From positions 2,542,001 to 2,606,000 of the forward strand of contig CAVUMX010000001.1 of assembly GCA_963742725.1 (NCBI GenBank): a stretch of 64,000 bases of DNA, given 5' to 3'. The notes below the pieces were generated by a model. The model did no database searches, was not told where the DNA came from, and saw only the letters and a list, made by a program, of their open reading frames with translations. Below are positions 17,340 to 26,237 of the stretch, one piece after another (position 1 is the stretch's first letter; each line of letters starts with the position of its first letter). The translations under genes were made by a program, and so were the position numbers. Source of the DNA: CAVVAL01 sp963742725 (GTDB lineage Bacteria; Actinomycetota; Actinomycetes; Mycobacteriales; Cryptosporangiaceae).

Positions 17340-18176
17340 GTGACGTTCAAGGTTCCGGCGGCCATCGCCGCGCACGTGTCGGCGTGGGACGGCGAGCCCG
17401 TCGTGCCCAAGCACGCCGCGACGGTCGTGCTGCTCCGCGACGCGGCGGACGGCAGCGGCATCGAGGCGTACCTGCTACGGCGGGTGACCGGCATGGCGGC
17501 GTTCGGCGGGATGACCGTGTTCCCCGGCGGCGGCGTCGACCCGGCGGACATCGACTCCGACGACCTGCCCTGGGCCGGCCCGGACGCGGATGCGTGGGCG
17601 GCGCCCCTGACGGCCCCGCCGGCGCTGGCGCGCGGGTTGGTGTGCGCGGCCGTCCGGGAGACGTTCGAGGAGTCCGGGGTGCTGCTCGCCGGCGCCACCG
17701 GTGACGACGTGGTCGCCGACACCAGCGCGGACGAGTGGGAGACGGCCCGCCGCGCGCTGGAGGCCCGCGAGCTGAGCCTGTCCACGCTCCTCACCGAACG
17801 TGGTCTCGTCCTGCGGGCCGACCTGCTGCGCCCCTGGGCGCACTGGATCACGCCGGTGCAGGAGAAGCGGCGGTTCGACACCCGGTTCTTCGTCGCCGCG
17901 CTGCCGTCCGGGCAGGTCACGCGGGACGTGGCCGGCGAGGCGGAGCGGGTGGCGTGGGTCCGTCCGGCCGACGCTCTGGCGGCGCTGGAACGCGGCGAGG
18001 TGGTGATGGTCCCGCCGACGGCGATCACCCTTCGTGACATCGCCCAGTACGCATCCGTGGCCGAGGTGCTCGCCGCCGCGCCCGACCGCACCATCGAACC
18101 CGTCACCCCGCAGCTCGTCCCGGACGGTGAGGGCATCCGGTTCCTGCTGCCCGGCGACCCGGGGTACGGCACGTGA
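17340..18176 (+). CDS. Nudix hydrolase (NUDT19-like, split Nudix box)
   Basis: The 278-residue protein starts at GTG 17340. The Nudix box is interrupted: FPGGGVDPAD is separated by about 40 residues from RETFEESGVLL, as in the NUDT19/RP2p family, whose characterised members hydrolyse CoA derivatives. The core Glu residues of REtfEE are intact. The C-terminal part (FDTRFFVAAL, VVMVPPTAITLRDIA) fits the same family. Its stop overlaps the MBL gene start (GTGA). Confidence 0.88.
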   Translation: MTFKVPAAIAAHVSAWDGEPVVPKHAATVVLLRDAADGSGIEAYLLRRVTGMAAFGGMTVFPGGGVDPADIDSDDLPWAGPDADAWAAPLTAPPALARGLVCAAVRETFEESGVLLAGATGDDVVADTSADEWETARRALEARELSLSTLLTERGLVLRADLLRPWAHWITPVQEKRRFDTRFFVAALPSGQVTRDVAGEAERVAWVRPADALAALERGEVVMVPPTAITLRDIAQYASVAEVLAAAPDRTIEPVTPQLVPDGEGIRFLLPGDPGYGT

Positions 18177-18943
18177 CCACGCCGTCGTGGGCCACCCTGG
18201 TCCGGGCGCCGAACCCTGGGCCGATGACGCTCGACGGCACGAACACCTGGGTGTTGCGGGCGCCGGGGGAGTCCGGGTGCGTCGTCGTGGACCCCGGTCC
18301 GCTGCACGAGGAACATCTCGCAGAGGTGGCGGGGCACGCGCCCGTGCTCGCCGCGCTGCTCACCCACGGTCACCCCGATCACGCTGAGGGAGCCGCGCGG
18401 TTCCACGAGCTGACGGGCGCTCCGGTCCTCGCGTTCGATCCGGCGTACGTGATCGGCGGCGACCGCCTGACCCCGGACGCTGGCCCGCTCGTCCTCGCCG
18501 GCGTCGAGATCCGCACCTTCACGACGCCTGGCCACACCGCGGATTCCGTATCGTTCGCCGCCCAGCTCGGCGTCCGTGACCGCGATCCGGAGCCGGCCGT
18601 GCTCACGGGCGACACGATCCTGGGTCGCGGCACGACGGTCGTGGCCTGGCCGGACGGCGAACTCGGTGACTACCTGCACAGCCTGGAGCGGTTGCGCGGG
18701 CTCGGCCCGATCCCGGTGCTGCCCGGCCACGGCCCGGTCCTCCCGGATGCCGGCTCGGTGGCCAGCTACTACCTCGAACACCGGCGCCAGCGGTTGGAGC
18801 AGGTGCGGGCCGCGGTCGCTGCCGGCGACCGCACTCCCGCCGACGTCGTGCGGCGGGTCTACGCGGATGTCGACCGTGCGCTCTGGCCGGCCGCCGAGCT
18901 GTCCGTGCGGGCCCAGCTCGCCTACCTGGAGTCCGGCCCGTGA
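18173..18943 (+). CDS. MBL-fold metallo-hydrolase (LACTB2/Rv3677c-like)
   Basis: The 256-residue protein carries the metal-binding THGHPDH motif, then TTPGHTADSVS, LTGDTIL and PGHGP in the order of glyoxalase-II/LACTB2-type hydrolases. LACTB2-like enzymes act as hydrolases or endoribonucleases; which applies here is open. It is coupled by 4-base overlaps both to the Nudix gene before it and to the cyclase gene after it. Confidence 0.9.
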   Translation: MTTPSWATLVRAPNPGPMTLDGTNTWVLRAPGESGCVVVDPGPLHEEHLAEVAGHAPVLAALLTHGHPDHAEGAARFHELTGAPVLAFDPAYVIGGDRLTPDAGPLVLAGVEIRTFTTPGHTADSVSFAAQLGVRDRDPEPAVLTGDTILGRGTTVVAWPDGELGDYLHSLERLRGLGPIPVLPGHGPVLPDAGSVASYYLEHRRQRLEQVRAAVAAGDRTPADVVRRVYADVDRALWPAAELSVRAQLAYLESGP

Positions 18944-21900
18944 CGTGCCCGGTCTGCACGAGCGTCGTCGTGCCGGGCGCCCGGTTCTGCCACCACTGCG
19001 GGTCGGCGCTGCCGGAGGTGATGAGCGCGCCGAACACGGAGCGCCGCGTGGTGACCGTCCTCTTCGGCGATCTTTCGGACTTCACGGCCTGGTCGGAGGA
19101 TCTGGACCCGGAACGGGTCAGCTCGGTGACCGACCGGGTGCTGAAGGCGTGCGCGCAGGCCGTCACGGCATTCGGCGGGCATGTCGACAAGCTGACCGGC
19201 GACGGGATCATGGCGGTCTTCGGCGCGCCGGTCGCGCACGAGGACGATCCCGAGCGGGCGGTCCGCGCCGCGCTGGCGATGCAGCGTGCGGTGAAGCGCC
19301 TGATCGACGACGAGACGGGCGGCGGGCGCCAGCTCGGACTGCGGGTCGGCATCAACACCGGGCCGGTGGTCGCCGGTGTGCAGGCGGCCCTGTCGTACAC
19401 GGTCATCGGCGACACGGTGAACACGGCGGCCCGCCTGTCGGACGCGGCCGGTGTCGGCGGCGTCTACGCCGGCGCGCGCACCAGCCGTGCCACCCGCGAC
19501 CGCGCGGCCTGGCGCTCCTTGCCGCCGCTGCGGCTCAAGGGCAAGCGTGAGCCTGTCGAGGCGTTCGAGCTGCTGGGGCTGCGCGACGCACCCGGTATCC
19601 GGCCGGGGCTCGGCGACGAAGCACCGTTCGTCGGGCGGGAAGCCGAGCTGGGACGCATACTCGGCCGGTTCTCGGAAGTGTCCGAACGCGACGCGCCGCA
19701 CGTCATGGTCGTGACGGCCGAGGCCGGCGCCGGCAAGACCCGGCTCGCGGCGGAGGTGGCCCGGCGGGTCGGCGCCGAGCTGTCGTCGCGGGTGCTCCAG
19801 ATCCGCTGCCGCCCGTACGGGGAGGGACGCCGGCTCGAACCGCTCGCGGATCTCGTCCGGCAGGTGTGCGGTGTCGAGCCGGACGACGACGTCGAACGTG
19901 CCGCCGAACGGGTGCGCCGCGTCGCGAACCGCCTCGGCCACCAGCCCGCCGGCGAACGGCTCGCCGTGACCGACGTCGACGTGCTGCTCGACCTGCTGAA
20001 CCTGACCGAGAACGACGACGCGGCTCCCGTCTCCGGGCTGTCCGCGCCGGGCGCCTCGCGCAGCGACCGGGTGCCCGTCACGGTCGCCGGGCTGCTGTCC
20101 GGGCTCGCCGCCGAAGACCACGTCCTGCTGGTCGTCGACGATCTGCACAGCGCCACCAGCGAGACCGTCGACGCGTTCGGCGTGCTCGCCTCGCACCTCA
20201 CCGGCCCGATGCTGGTTCTGCTACAGGGGCGTCCCGAGCTGGTCCGCACGGCCGGGGTCCTCACCCGGCTCCCGGACGCCGAACCGATGCCGCTCCCGCC
20301 GCTCTCGGGCGCTGCCGCGAGCCGGCTGCTCCGCTCGTATCTGGGCGGCGGGCGGCTGATCGGGGCGGACGAGACCCGCCTGCTGGCGACCGCCCAGGGC
20401 AACCCGTTCTACCTGGCCGAACTCGTGTCGCTGCTGGTCGAGCAAGGCCGGCTCACGGGTGGCGCCTCGACCGGCTGGCGGCTCGCCGACGGCAGCCTGT
20501 CCGGCCGGCTGCTCTCCTCCGACCTCGCGGCCGTGCTCGCCGCCCGTATCGACACGTTGCCACCCGCCGCGCGCGGGGTGCTGCGCGACGCCGCCGTCAT
20601 CGGCGACCGCATCCCGGACGGCGCCCTCGACGCCCTGCGCGGCGACGGGCGCAGCGACGCCGACCTGGACCGTGCCCTCGCCGAACTCGTGTCGCGGCGG
20701 ATGCTGCGCCGGTCCAGCCGTGGCGGGTACGCGTTCGTCACGACGTTGATGCGGGAGGCCGCGTACTCCGGCATCGGCAAGGCCGACCTCGCCGAACGGC
20801 ACGCCCGGGTCGCCCGCTGGGCCGACGGCGGTTCTGCGCGGGGTCTGTCCGACGGCGACCGCGACGAGCTGATCGTGGCGCAGGTCGAACGTGGACTGAC
20901 CCTCGCCGACGCCATGCTCCTGCCCCCGAACCACGAGGCCCGCCAGGTGGCCAGCATCGGCGCGGCCGCCCTCGGACGGCTGGCGCACACCGCACTGACC
21001 AGCGGAGACGCCGAGCGCGCGATCAGCCTCCTCGACCGTGCTTTTGGGCTGTCGCCTACCGAGCCGCCGCCTTCGCTGCGGCTTACGCGGGCGCGGGCTC
21101 TCGTCCAGACGGGGCGGTACGACGAAGCGCTCGGCCTGGCCGCATCGCTGGTCGACGCGGCGGGCGTGCGGCCGTCCGTCCGGGTGGGGGCGTTGCTGGC
21201 AGCGGGCGAGGCGCACAGGGCTGCCGGACGTCCGGATCAGGCAGTTGAGTGGTGGAACCGGGCCGTCTCCGACGCGCGCACCGCGGGGCTCGGACGGCAC
21301 GAAGGTGAGGCGCTGCGCCGGCTGGGGATGCTCGACTACCTGGGCGGGCGGCTGCGTCCGGCCGAGGAGCGGTTCGCGGCGTCGTACCTGCGGGCGGTCG
21401 AGACGGCCGATGTGCCCGGTCAGGGGTGGGCGTTGCAGCACCTGGCGTGGTCGGCGACGTCGCGCGGGGACTTCCCGGCCGCGGAGGAAGCGCTGGTCCG
21501 GGCCGGTTCGCTCTTCGCCGAACTGGGCGACGCCGCCGGACGGTCATGGGTCAGTGGCACCGAGGCGTTCGTCCGGCTGCTCGAAGGGCGGCTGGCCGAG
21601 GCGCGGAAGCTCGCGCAGGTATTCGTCCCGTTCGGTGAACGCGCCGGGGACGCCTGGGGCGTCGCGGCGCTGCGGACGGTCGAAGCGTTCGCCGCCGCCG
21701 AACTCGGCGAACTGGCGCACGCCGAGCGCCAGGCCCGGCGCGCGCTCATGGGCTTCGGCCCCAGCGGCGACGCGTGGGGGCGGAGCATGGCGCTGATCGT
21801 CCGGGGGATCGTCGCGCGCGGTCACGGCCGCCTCGCCGACGCGATCCCGCTGCTCAACGAGGCCGAACGGATCGGGCGGCTCGCGGCCCACCCGCTGACC

Positions 21901-22419
21901 CTCGGCCTCGCCCAGACCCTGCGCGGGTACTGCCGGCTCGACAGCCTCGACGCGCCCGGCGCCGAAGCCGACGCGCGCGCCACCCTGGCGATGCTCACCA
22001 CGCTGGACGTCGAAGAGCCCGTCCGGGTCGGTCCGCTCGTCCTGCTGGCCCAGGCCCGCCGCAACCAGGGCGACCCCGCGGCGGCGCTGGATCTGCTCGC
22101 CGGCGTCGTCGAAGCCGCCGGGTCGCCGTCGCTGGTGTTCCCGCGCCGGCAGGCCCTCGCCCACTACGCGGGCGTGCTACTCGACGCCGGTCGGGTCGAC
22201 GAAGCCCTCACCTGGGCTCGCCGCGCACAGCAGATACCGGCCGAGGACGTGCGAAGCCGTGTCGTGGCCGGCCGGGTCCTCGCCAGCACCCTGGAAGCGG
22301 CCGGCGACCACGAAGCGGCGATGCTGGCGGCGAAGGATGCGGTCCAACTCGCGTACTCGACGGAACAGGTTTCAGAACGGGCGGCGAGCGACGCTGTCCA
22401 TGACCGCCTACGCCTGTAG
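18940..22419 (+). CDS. class III adenylate/guanylate cyclase with AAA ATPase and TPR domains
   Basis: The 1159-residue protein starts at GTG overlapping the MBL stop. It begins with a zinc ribbon (CPVCTSV ... CHHCG). The class III cyclase domain (about 30-205) has both metal Asp (FGDLSDFTAW; KLTGDGIMAVFG) and the transition-state pair in YTVIGDTVNTAARLS, so it should be active. An AAA/STAND-type ATPase follows (Walker A AEAGAGKTRLA near 265; VLLVVDDLHSA), then TPR-like repeats to the end. Such MalT-like architecture suggests nucleotide production gated by a signal read by the TPR region. Crp lies 3 kb away, which fits a cAMP product. It overlaps the convergent hydrolase gene by 12 bases. Confidence 0.92.
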   Translation: MTCPVCTSVVVPGARFCHHCGSALPEVMSAPNTERRVVTVLFGDLSDFTAWSEDLDPERVSSVTDRVLKACAQAVTAFGGHVDKLTGDGIMAVFGAPVAHEDDPERAVRAALAMQRAVKRLIDDETGGGRQLGLRVGINTGPVVAGVQAALSYTVIGDTVNTAARLSDAAGVGGVYAGARTSRATRDRAAWRSLPPLRLKGKREPVEAFELLGLRDAPGIRPGLGDEAPFVGREAELGRILGRFSEVSERDAPHVMVVTAEAGAGKTRLAAEVARRVGAELSSRVLQIRCRPYGEGRRLEPLADLVRQVCGVEPDDDVERAAERVRRVANRLGHQPAGERLAVTDVDVLLDLLNLTENDDAAPVSGLSAPGASRSDRVPVTVAGLLSGLAAEDHVLLVVDDLHSATSETVDAFGVLASHLTGPMLVLLQGRPELVRTAGVLTRLPDAEPMPLPPLSGAAASRLLRSYLGGGRLIGADETRLLATAQGNPFYLAELVSLLVEQGRLTGGASTGWRLADGSLSGRLLSSDLAAVLAARIDTLPPAARGVLRDAAVIGDRIPDGALDALRGDGRSDADLDRALAELVSRRMLRRSSRGGYAFVTTLMREAAYSGIGKADLAERHARVARWADGGSARGLSDGDRDELIVAQVERGLTLADAMLLPPNHEARQVASIGAAALGRLAHTALTSGDAERAISLLDRAFGLSPTEPPPSLRLTRARALVQTGRYDEALGLAASLVDAAGVRPSVRVGALLAAGEAHRAAGRPDQAVEWWNRAVSDARTAGLGRHEGEALRRLGMLDYLGGRLRPAEERFAASYLRAVETADVPGQGWALQHLAWSATSRGDFPAAEEALVRAGSLFAELGDAAGRSWVSGTEAFVRLLEGRLAEARKLAQVFVPFGERAGDAWGVAALRTVEAFAAAELGELAHAERQARRALMGFGPSGDAWGRSMALIVRGIVARGHGRLADAIPLLNEAERIGRLAAHPLTLGLAQTLRGYCRLDSLDAPGAEADARATLAMLTTLDVEEPVRVGPLVLLAQARRNQGDPAAALDLLAGVVEAAGSPSLVFPRRQALAHYAGVLLDAGRVDEALTWARRAQQIPAEDVRSRVVAGRVLASTLEAAGDHEAAMLAAKDAVQLAYSTEQVSERAASDAVHDRLRL

Positions 22420-23166
22420 GGCTGCCCGGACGGCCGCCACGAACTGCGTGAACACCGGGGTCGTGGACGTCTTGCGCCCCGCGCGGGTGTTGTCGGTGAA
22501 CATCCTCCCGCGCAACTTGGTCATGATCTCCAGCTGGGCGCCGGCACCGGTCGTCGTCCGGTTGCTGATGTTGTCGGGGTGCGTGCCGCTGAGCTTCGGA
22601 TGGTTGGACGCGTCGACCGCGTCGAAGCCCTGCCGGGTCAGCTCCCCGACGAGCAACCCCCTGAGCGCTGCGTCGGCGCCGCCGACGAGTACCGCCTCTT
22701 CGCCGTAGCCGGCCCCGGCGGCGCTCGGCGAGCAGCCGTGGATGCCGACCGCGTGTTCCATGCTCCGCACCAGCGACAGCGCCACCGGATCGTCGCAGTT
22801 CGTGGACGTGATGTGCAGCGCGCTGTTGTTCTGGTTCCGGATGCCCTCGAACATCCAGTAGTCGTAGCGGGGTGCGCCGGTCACGCCTGTCAGGGTGGCC
22901 GGGTCGAAGCCGGCGATGGCCAGGCACAACTCCGACGTGCCGGGCTCGATCCCGCCGCCGTGCGGAGCGAGGATCACGGTGCGGGCCTCGGCGTCGCGGT
23001 GGTACCGGCGGGCGTAGTCGAGCCCCTCGGTCGTGTGCGCGTACAGCTCGGTGTTCGAGCCCCACTCGTCGGCGTGGGCCTTCGAATTGGCCATGCGCTC
23101 CAATAACACGTACGGCGCCGTCGCCGCGAGCAATCCGAGTACCGCGCGCCTACTCGCTCTGGTCAT
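22408..23166 (-). CDS. secreted poly-gamma-glutamate hydrolase-like protein (DUF867)
   Basis: The 252-residue protein has an N-terminal export signal with paired Arg (MTRASRRAVLGLLAATAPYV), so Tat or Sec export is likely. The mature part has the conserved LAPHGGGIEPGTSE (His and Glu zinc ligands), YDYWMFEGI, ALHITSTNCDDP and AVGIHGCSP of phage-type poly-gamma-glutamate hydrolases. These cut gamma-linked glutamate chains. Whether the target is capsular polyglutamate or another gamma-glutamyl polymer is unknown. No phage genes are nearby, so it is a chromosomal copy. Confidence 0.85.
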   Translation of the reverse strand: MTRASRRAVLGLLAATAPYVLLERMANSKAHADEWGSNTELYAHTTEGLDYARRYHRDAEARTVILAPHGGGIEPGTSELCLAIAGFDPATLTGVTGAPRYDYWMFEGIRNQNNSALHITSTNCDDPVALSLVRSMEHAVGIHGCSPSAAGAGYGEEAVLVGGADAALRGLLVGELTRQGFDAVDASNHPKLSGTHPDNISNRTTTGAGAQLEIMTKLRGRMFTDNTRAGRKTSTTPVFTQFVAAVRAALQA

Positions 23167-23234
23167 TTCCCGTTACCCCCGTCGGTTACCTGCATTACAG
23201 CCGGCGATCTTAGGGTGGTCGTAGCCGGGTTGAT

Positions 23235-25208
23235 ATGCGGGCTCGGTACCGTCCTCGTGTGCAGAATCCGCCGTCGACGCCGCAGTTGCCCTCGCCGGTG
23301 CCCGGTCTGTCCGGCTTGACGGTGATTGCCCGGGGCGGTTACTCGACCGTCTACAAGGCACGGCAGGAGTCTGTCGGGCGCGAGGTCGCGCTCAAGATCG
23401 ACACCCGCTCACTGGACGAGGAACGCGACCGGCGCCGCTTCCTCCGAGAGGCCGAAGCCGCCGGCCGGATGTCCAGCCACCCGAACGTCGTCAACGTCTA
23501 CGACGCGGGCGTGACCGGCGACAACCACCCGTACCTCGTCATGGAGCTGTGCTCCGGCGGCTCGTACGCGTCGCGGCTCAAGAAGGAAGGCCGACTGTCC
23601 GCCGCCGAAGTGCGCGACGTCGGCGTGAAGATCGCCGACGCGCTGCACGCCGCGCACAGCGCCGGGATCCTGCACCGGGACGTGAAGCCCGGCAACATCC
23701 TGATCAACGCGTACGGGGTTCCCGGGCTCGCCGACTTCGGGCTCGCGGCACTGCCCGACCCGACCCGCGAACTGTCCGTGACGATCGAGGCGCTGACCCC
23801 CGCGTACGCGCCGCCCGAGGTGTTCCGGCTGGAGAAGCCGAGCCCGTCCGGCGACGTGTACGCCCTGGCCGCGTCGCTGTACGCGATGCTGTCCGGCCGT
23901 CCGCCCCGCTGGCCGGACACCGGCTCGCCCAGCCTGGCGACGATGATCCGGCTGCACGACGAGCCGCTGCCCGACCTGCCGGGTGTGCCGATCGCGCTGA
24001 CGAACGTGCTGCGCCAGGGGCTGGAGGCGGAGATCGCGTACCGGTACTCGTCGGCCCAGGCGTTCCGCGACGCACTCGCTGCTGCCTCGTTGGACGACGA
24101 CACCGTGGTCGCGCCGAGGCCCGTGCCGCCGGTCTCCGGGCCGCCCAACGTTTCCGGGCTGCCAGTGTCTGGGCCGCCGGTGTCTGGGCCGCCTCCAGTT
24201 TCCGGGCCGCCTGTTTCTGGGCCGCCGGTGTCTGGGCCGCCGCGCGGGGGACCGCCGCCGGTGTCTGGGCCGCCTGCCGGGTGGGCCGCTCCACCTGCGG
24301 CGGCGCCATTCGCGCAGACCAGCCCGCCGCCGTACAACCCGGCCGGCTACCCGCCGGGGCAGCCGTCGGCGCCGCCGTACCCCACGTCCCCGCCGCCGTA
24401 CCCGAACACGCCGCCGCCGTACCAGCCGGCGCCCGTGCAGCACTGGGGCGGACCGCAACAGCCACCGCCGTACGTGCCGGCCTACGGGAGACCCGGTCAG
24501 CCGCCTGGCCCGCCGCCAGGTGGGCAGCCCGGTTCGCCGCTCGGTGGGCCGCATGGATCGCCGCTCGGTCCGCCGCTCGGTGGGCCGAAGAAGTCGTCCG
24601 GATCGCGCGGGCTGCTGATCGTCGCGTTGATCGCTGCCGCGTTGCTGCTCACGGGGGCCGCCGTCTGGGGCGCCGTGAAGCTCGTACCGACCGACACGCC
24701 GAACTCGCAGGACACGCAGCTGCCGTCCACGTCGCCGTCAGCCAGGGTGCCCGCGTCGACAAGCCCGTCGGCGTCGTCAGAGCCGGTCCTGGGCGACATC
24801 TTCGGGGACTGCCCGCTCGGCCAGGTCAGCGCGGTCGGCAACATCACCGCCCGCTGCCCGGAGAAGCCCGAGTGCTGGGGCGGCATCGTCGACCGGGCCG
24901 GTGACGTGACCGCCCGGTCCATGATCTGCACCAAACCGCACTCGTGGGAGACGTTCCTCATCGGCGAGCTGCCGGACGCCATCAAGTCCAACGATCCCGA
25001 GGCCATCGCGAACGACGAGACGATCAAGGTGATCTGCGGCCCGCAGGCGCTGTCGATCGCGCTGCGCGGCGAATCGGCGGCCGGCTGGACGATCGAGATC
25101 CTGCCCCCGGACGACGACGAGTACGCCAGCGGCAAACGCGAGTTCCGCTGCGTCGCCGGCAAGGGCCTCGACGAGCTCACCCGCGCGTACTTCGCGACGA
25201 AGAAGTAG
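23235..25208 (+). CDS. transmembrane Ser/Thr protein kinase (PknB-like), copy 1
   Basis: The 657-residue protein starts at ATG 23235, or at GTG 23259. The kinase domain covers about 25-285: IARGGYSTVYKA (P-loop), VALKID, HRDVKPGNIL, DFGLA and APPE, all catalytic residues present. A 170-residue proline-rich linker with VSGPP repeats leads to a transmembrane helix near 457-480 and an extracytoplasmic domain with six Cys, including HSWETFLIGELPD, which resembles the septum-formation domain PF13845 by eye. It is a paralogue of the kinase at 26238; the two flank crp. The 199 bases to the convergent crp gene contain only a weak hairpin (CGGGGCT/AGCCCCG). Confidence 0.93.
   Translation: MRARYRPRVQNPPSTPQLPSPVPGLSGLTVIARGGYSTVYKARQESVGREVALKIDTRSLDEERDRRRFLREAEAAGRMSSHPNVVNVYDAGVTGDNHPYLVMELCSGGSYASRLKKEGRLSAAEVRDVGVKIADALHAAHSAGILHRDVKPGNILINAYGVPGLADFGLAALPDPTRELSVTIEALTPAYAPPEVFRLEKPSPSGDVYALAASLYAMLSGRPPRWPDTGSPSLATMIRLHDEPLPDLPGVPIALTNVLRQGLEAEIAYRYSSAQAFRDALAAASLDDDTVVAPRPVPPVSGPPNVSGLPVSGPPVSGPPPVSGPPVSGPPVSGPPRGGPPPVSGPPAGWAAPPAAAPFAQTSPPPYNPAGYPPGQPSAPPYPTSPPPYPNTPPPYQPAPVQHWGGPQQPPPYVPAYGRPGQPPGPPPGGQPGSPLGGPHGSPLGPPLGGPKKSSGSRGLLIVALIAAALLLTGAAVWGAVKLVPTDTPNSQDTQLPSTSPSARVPASTSPSASSEPVLGDIFGDCPLGQVSAVGNITARCPEKPECWGGIVDRAGDVTARSMICTKPHSWETFLIGELPDAIKSNDPEAIANDETIKVICGPQALSIALRGESAAGWTIEILPPDDDEYASGKREFRCVAGKGLDELTRAYFATKK
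24130..24290 (+). repeat. VSGPP-coding repeat tract in kinase linker
   Basis: About eight imperfect copies of a 15-base unit (core TCTGGGCCGCC) encode Val-Ser-Gly-Pro-Pro. The tract lies in the intracellular linker between kinase and transmembrane segment. Confidence 0.8.
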
Positions 25209-25407
25209 CCCGCCTCGCGCCTTGCCGGCGCTGGGCCCCGCCCACCCGGAATTACGGGGCTCGCGTGCCCTAACCGGACACTCGTAGCCCCGCTTTCCCC
25301 GAATGTCCGTTTCGCGCCCGCGCGCAGGCGCTCGGACGCGGCCGCCCACGCCCGAGCGGGCCCGCCTCGGGCCGGGCGCGCCGCGCCGTGGGGGCGCTAC
25401 GCAGGGG

Positions 25408-26082
25408 TCAGCGGGCGCGGCGGGCCAGGCGCTCGTGGTCCAGGATCACGACGCTCTTGCCCTCGAGCCGCAGCCAGCCACGGGACGCGAAGTCGGCGAG
25501 TGCCTTGTTCACTGTCTCGCGGGACGCGCCGACGAGCTGGGCGAGTTCTTCCTGGGTGAGGTCGTGGGTGACCCGGAGCGCGTTGCCCTCGCGGGTGCCG
25601 AACCGCTTCGCCATCTGGAGCAGGTTCTTCGCGACGCGCCCCGGCACGTCGGTGAAGATCAGGTCGGCGAGGGCGTCGTTCGTCCGGCGCAGTCTACGGG
25701 CGAGGACCCGCAGCAGCTGCTCGGCGATCTCCGGCCGGTTCGTGATCCACGGCCGCAGCGCGGACTGCCGCAGCCGCGCCAGCTTGGCGTCGGTGACGGC
25801 GACGGCGCTGGCCGTGCGCGGACCCGGATCAAAGATGCTGAGCTCGCCGACCAGGTCGGACGGGCCCATGACGGCGAGCATGTTCTCGCGCCCGTCCGCC
25901 GCGCGGCGGCCGACCTTCACCTTCCCGGTCATGACGATGTACAGGCTGTCGCCTAGTTCGCTCTCGGAGAAGATCGTGTGCCCCTTGGGCACGTCGAGGT
26001 ACTCCAGGTGAGCGGCGAGAGCCTCTGCGGCCTCGGGCTCCACACCCTGGAACAGCCCGCACCGAGCGAGCACCTCGTCCAT
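25408..26082 (-). CDS. crp: Crp/Fnr-family cAMP receptor protein
   Basis: The 224-residue protein has ATG behind GGAGGTG. It resembles the M. tuberculosis Crp (Rv3676) closely over the whole length: MDEVLARCGLFQGVEPEA start, cyclic-nucleotide pocket VGELSIFDPGPRTASAVAV, hinge LIFTDVPGRVAKNLLQMA and helix-turn-helix QEELAQLVGASRETVNKAL. It should bind TGTGA-N6-TCACA-like sites; two candidates lie upstream of hppA at 61131 and 61167. It is transcribed away from the second kinase gene, with a 155-base divergent promoter between. Confidence 0.96.
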   Translation of the reverse strand: MDEVLARCGLFQGVEPEAAEALAAHLEYLDVPKGHTIFSESELGDSLYIVMTGKVKVGRRAADGRENMLAVMGPSDLVGELSIFDPGPRTASAVAVTDAKLARLRQSALRPWITNRPEIAEQLLRVLARRLRRTNDALADLIFTDVPGRVAKNLLQMAKRFGTREGNALRVTHDLTQEELAQLVGASRETVNKALADFASRGWLRLEGKSVVILDHERLARRAR

Positions 26083-26237
26083 GACCCACCTCCAGCTAGG
26101 GCAGCTACTGCGGGTGAGTCTAGGGGGCAGCGGTCCCGGGTGTGGTCAGCGACGTGCCCACCACGTCCTGGCATTCGCGACGTACCCTTCACCGGGGCGA
26201 CTGAGCGCGACAGCGCTGTACGTGCGTAGTAGGGGGT

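Noticed and set aside
22408..23166. Prophage marker (phage poly-gamma-glutamate hydrolase)
   Set aside because: No other phage gene, integrase or att site is nearby, and the protein has an export signal.
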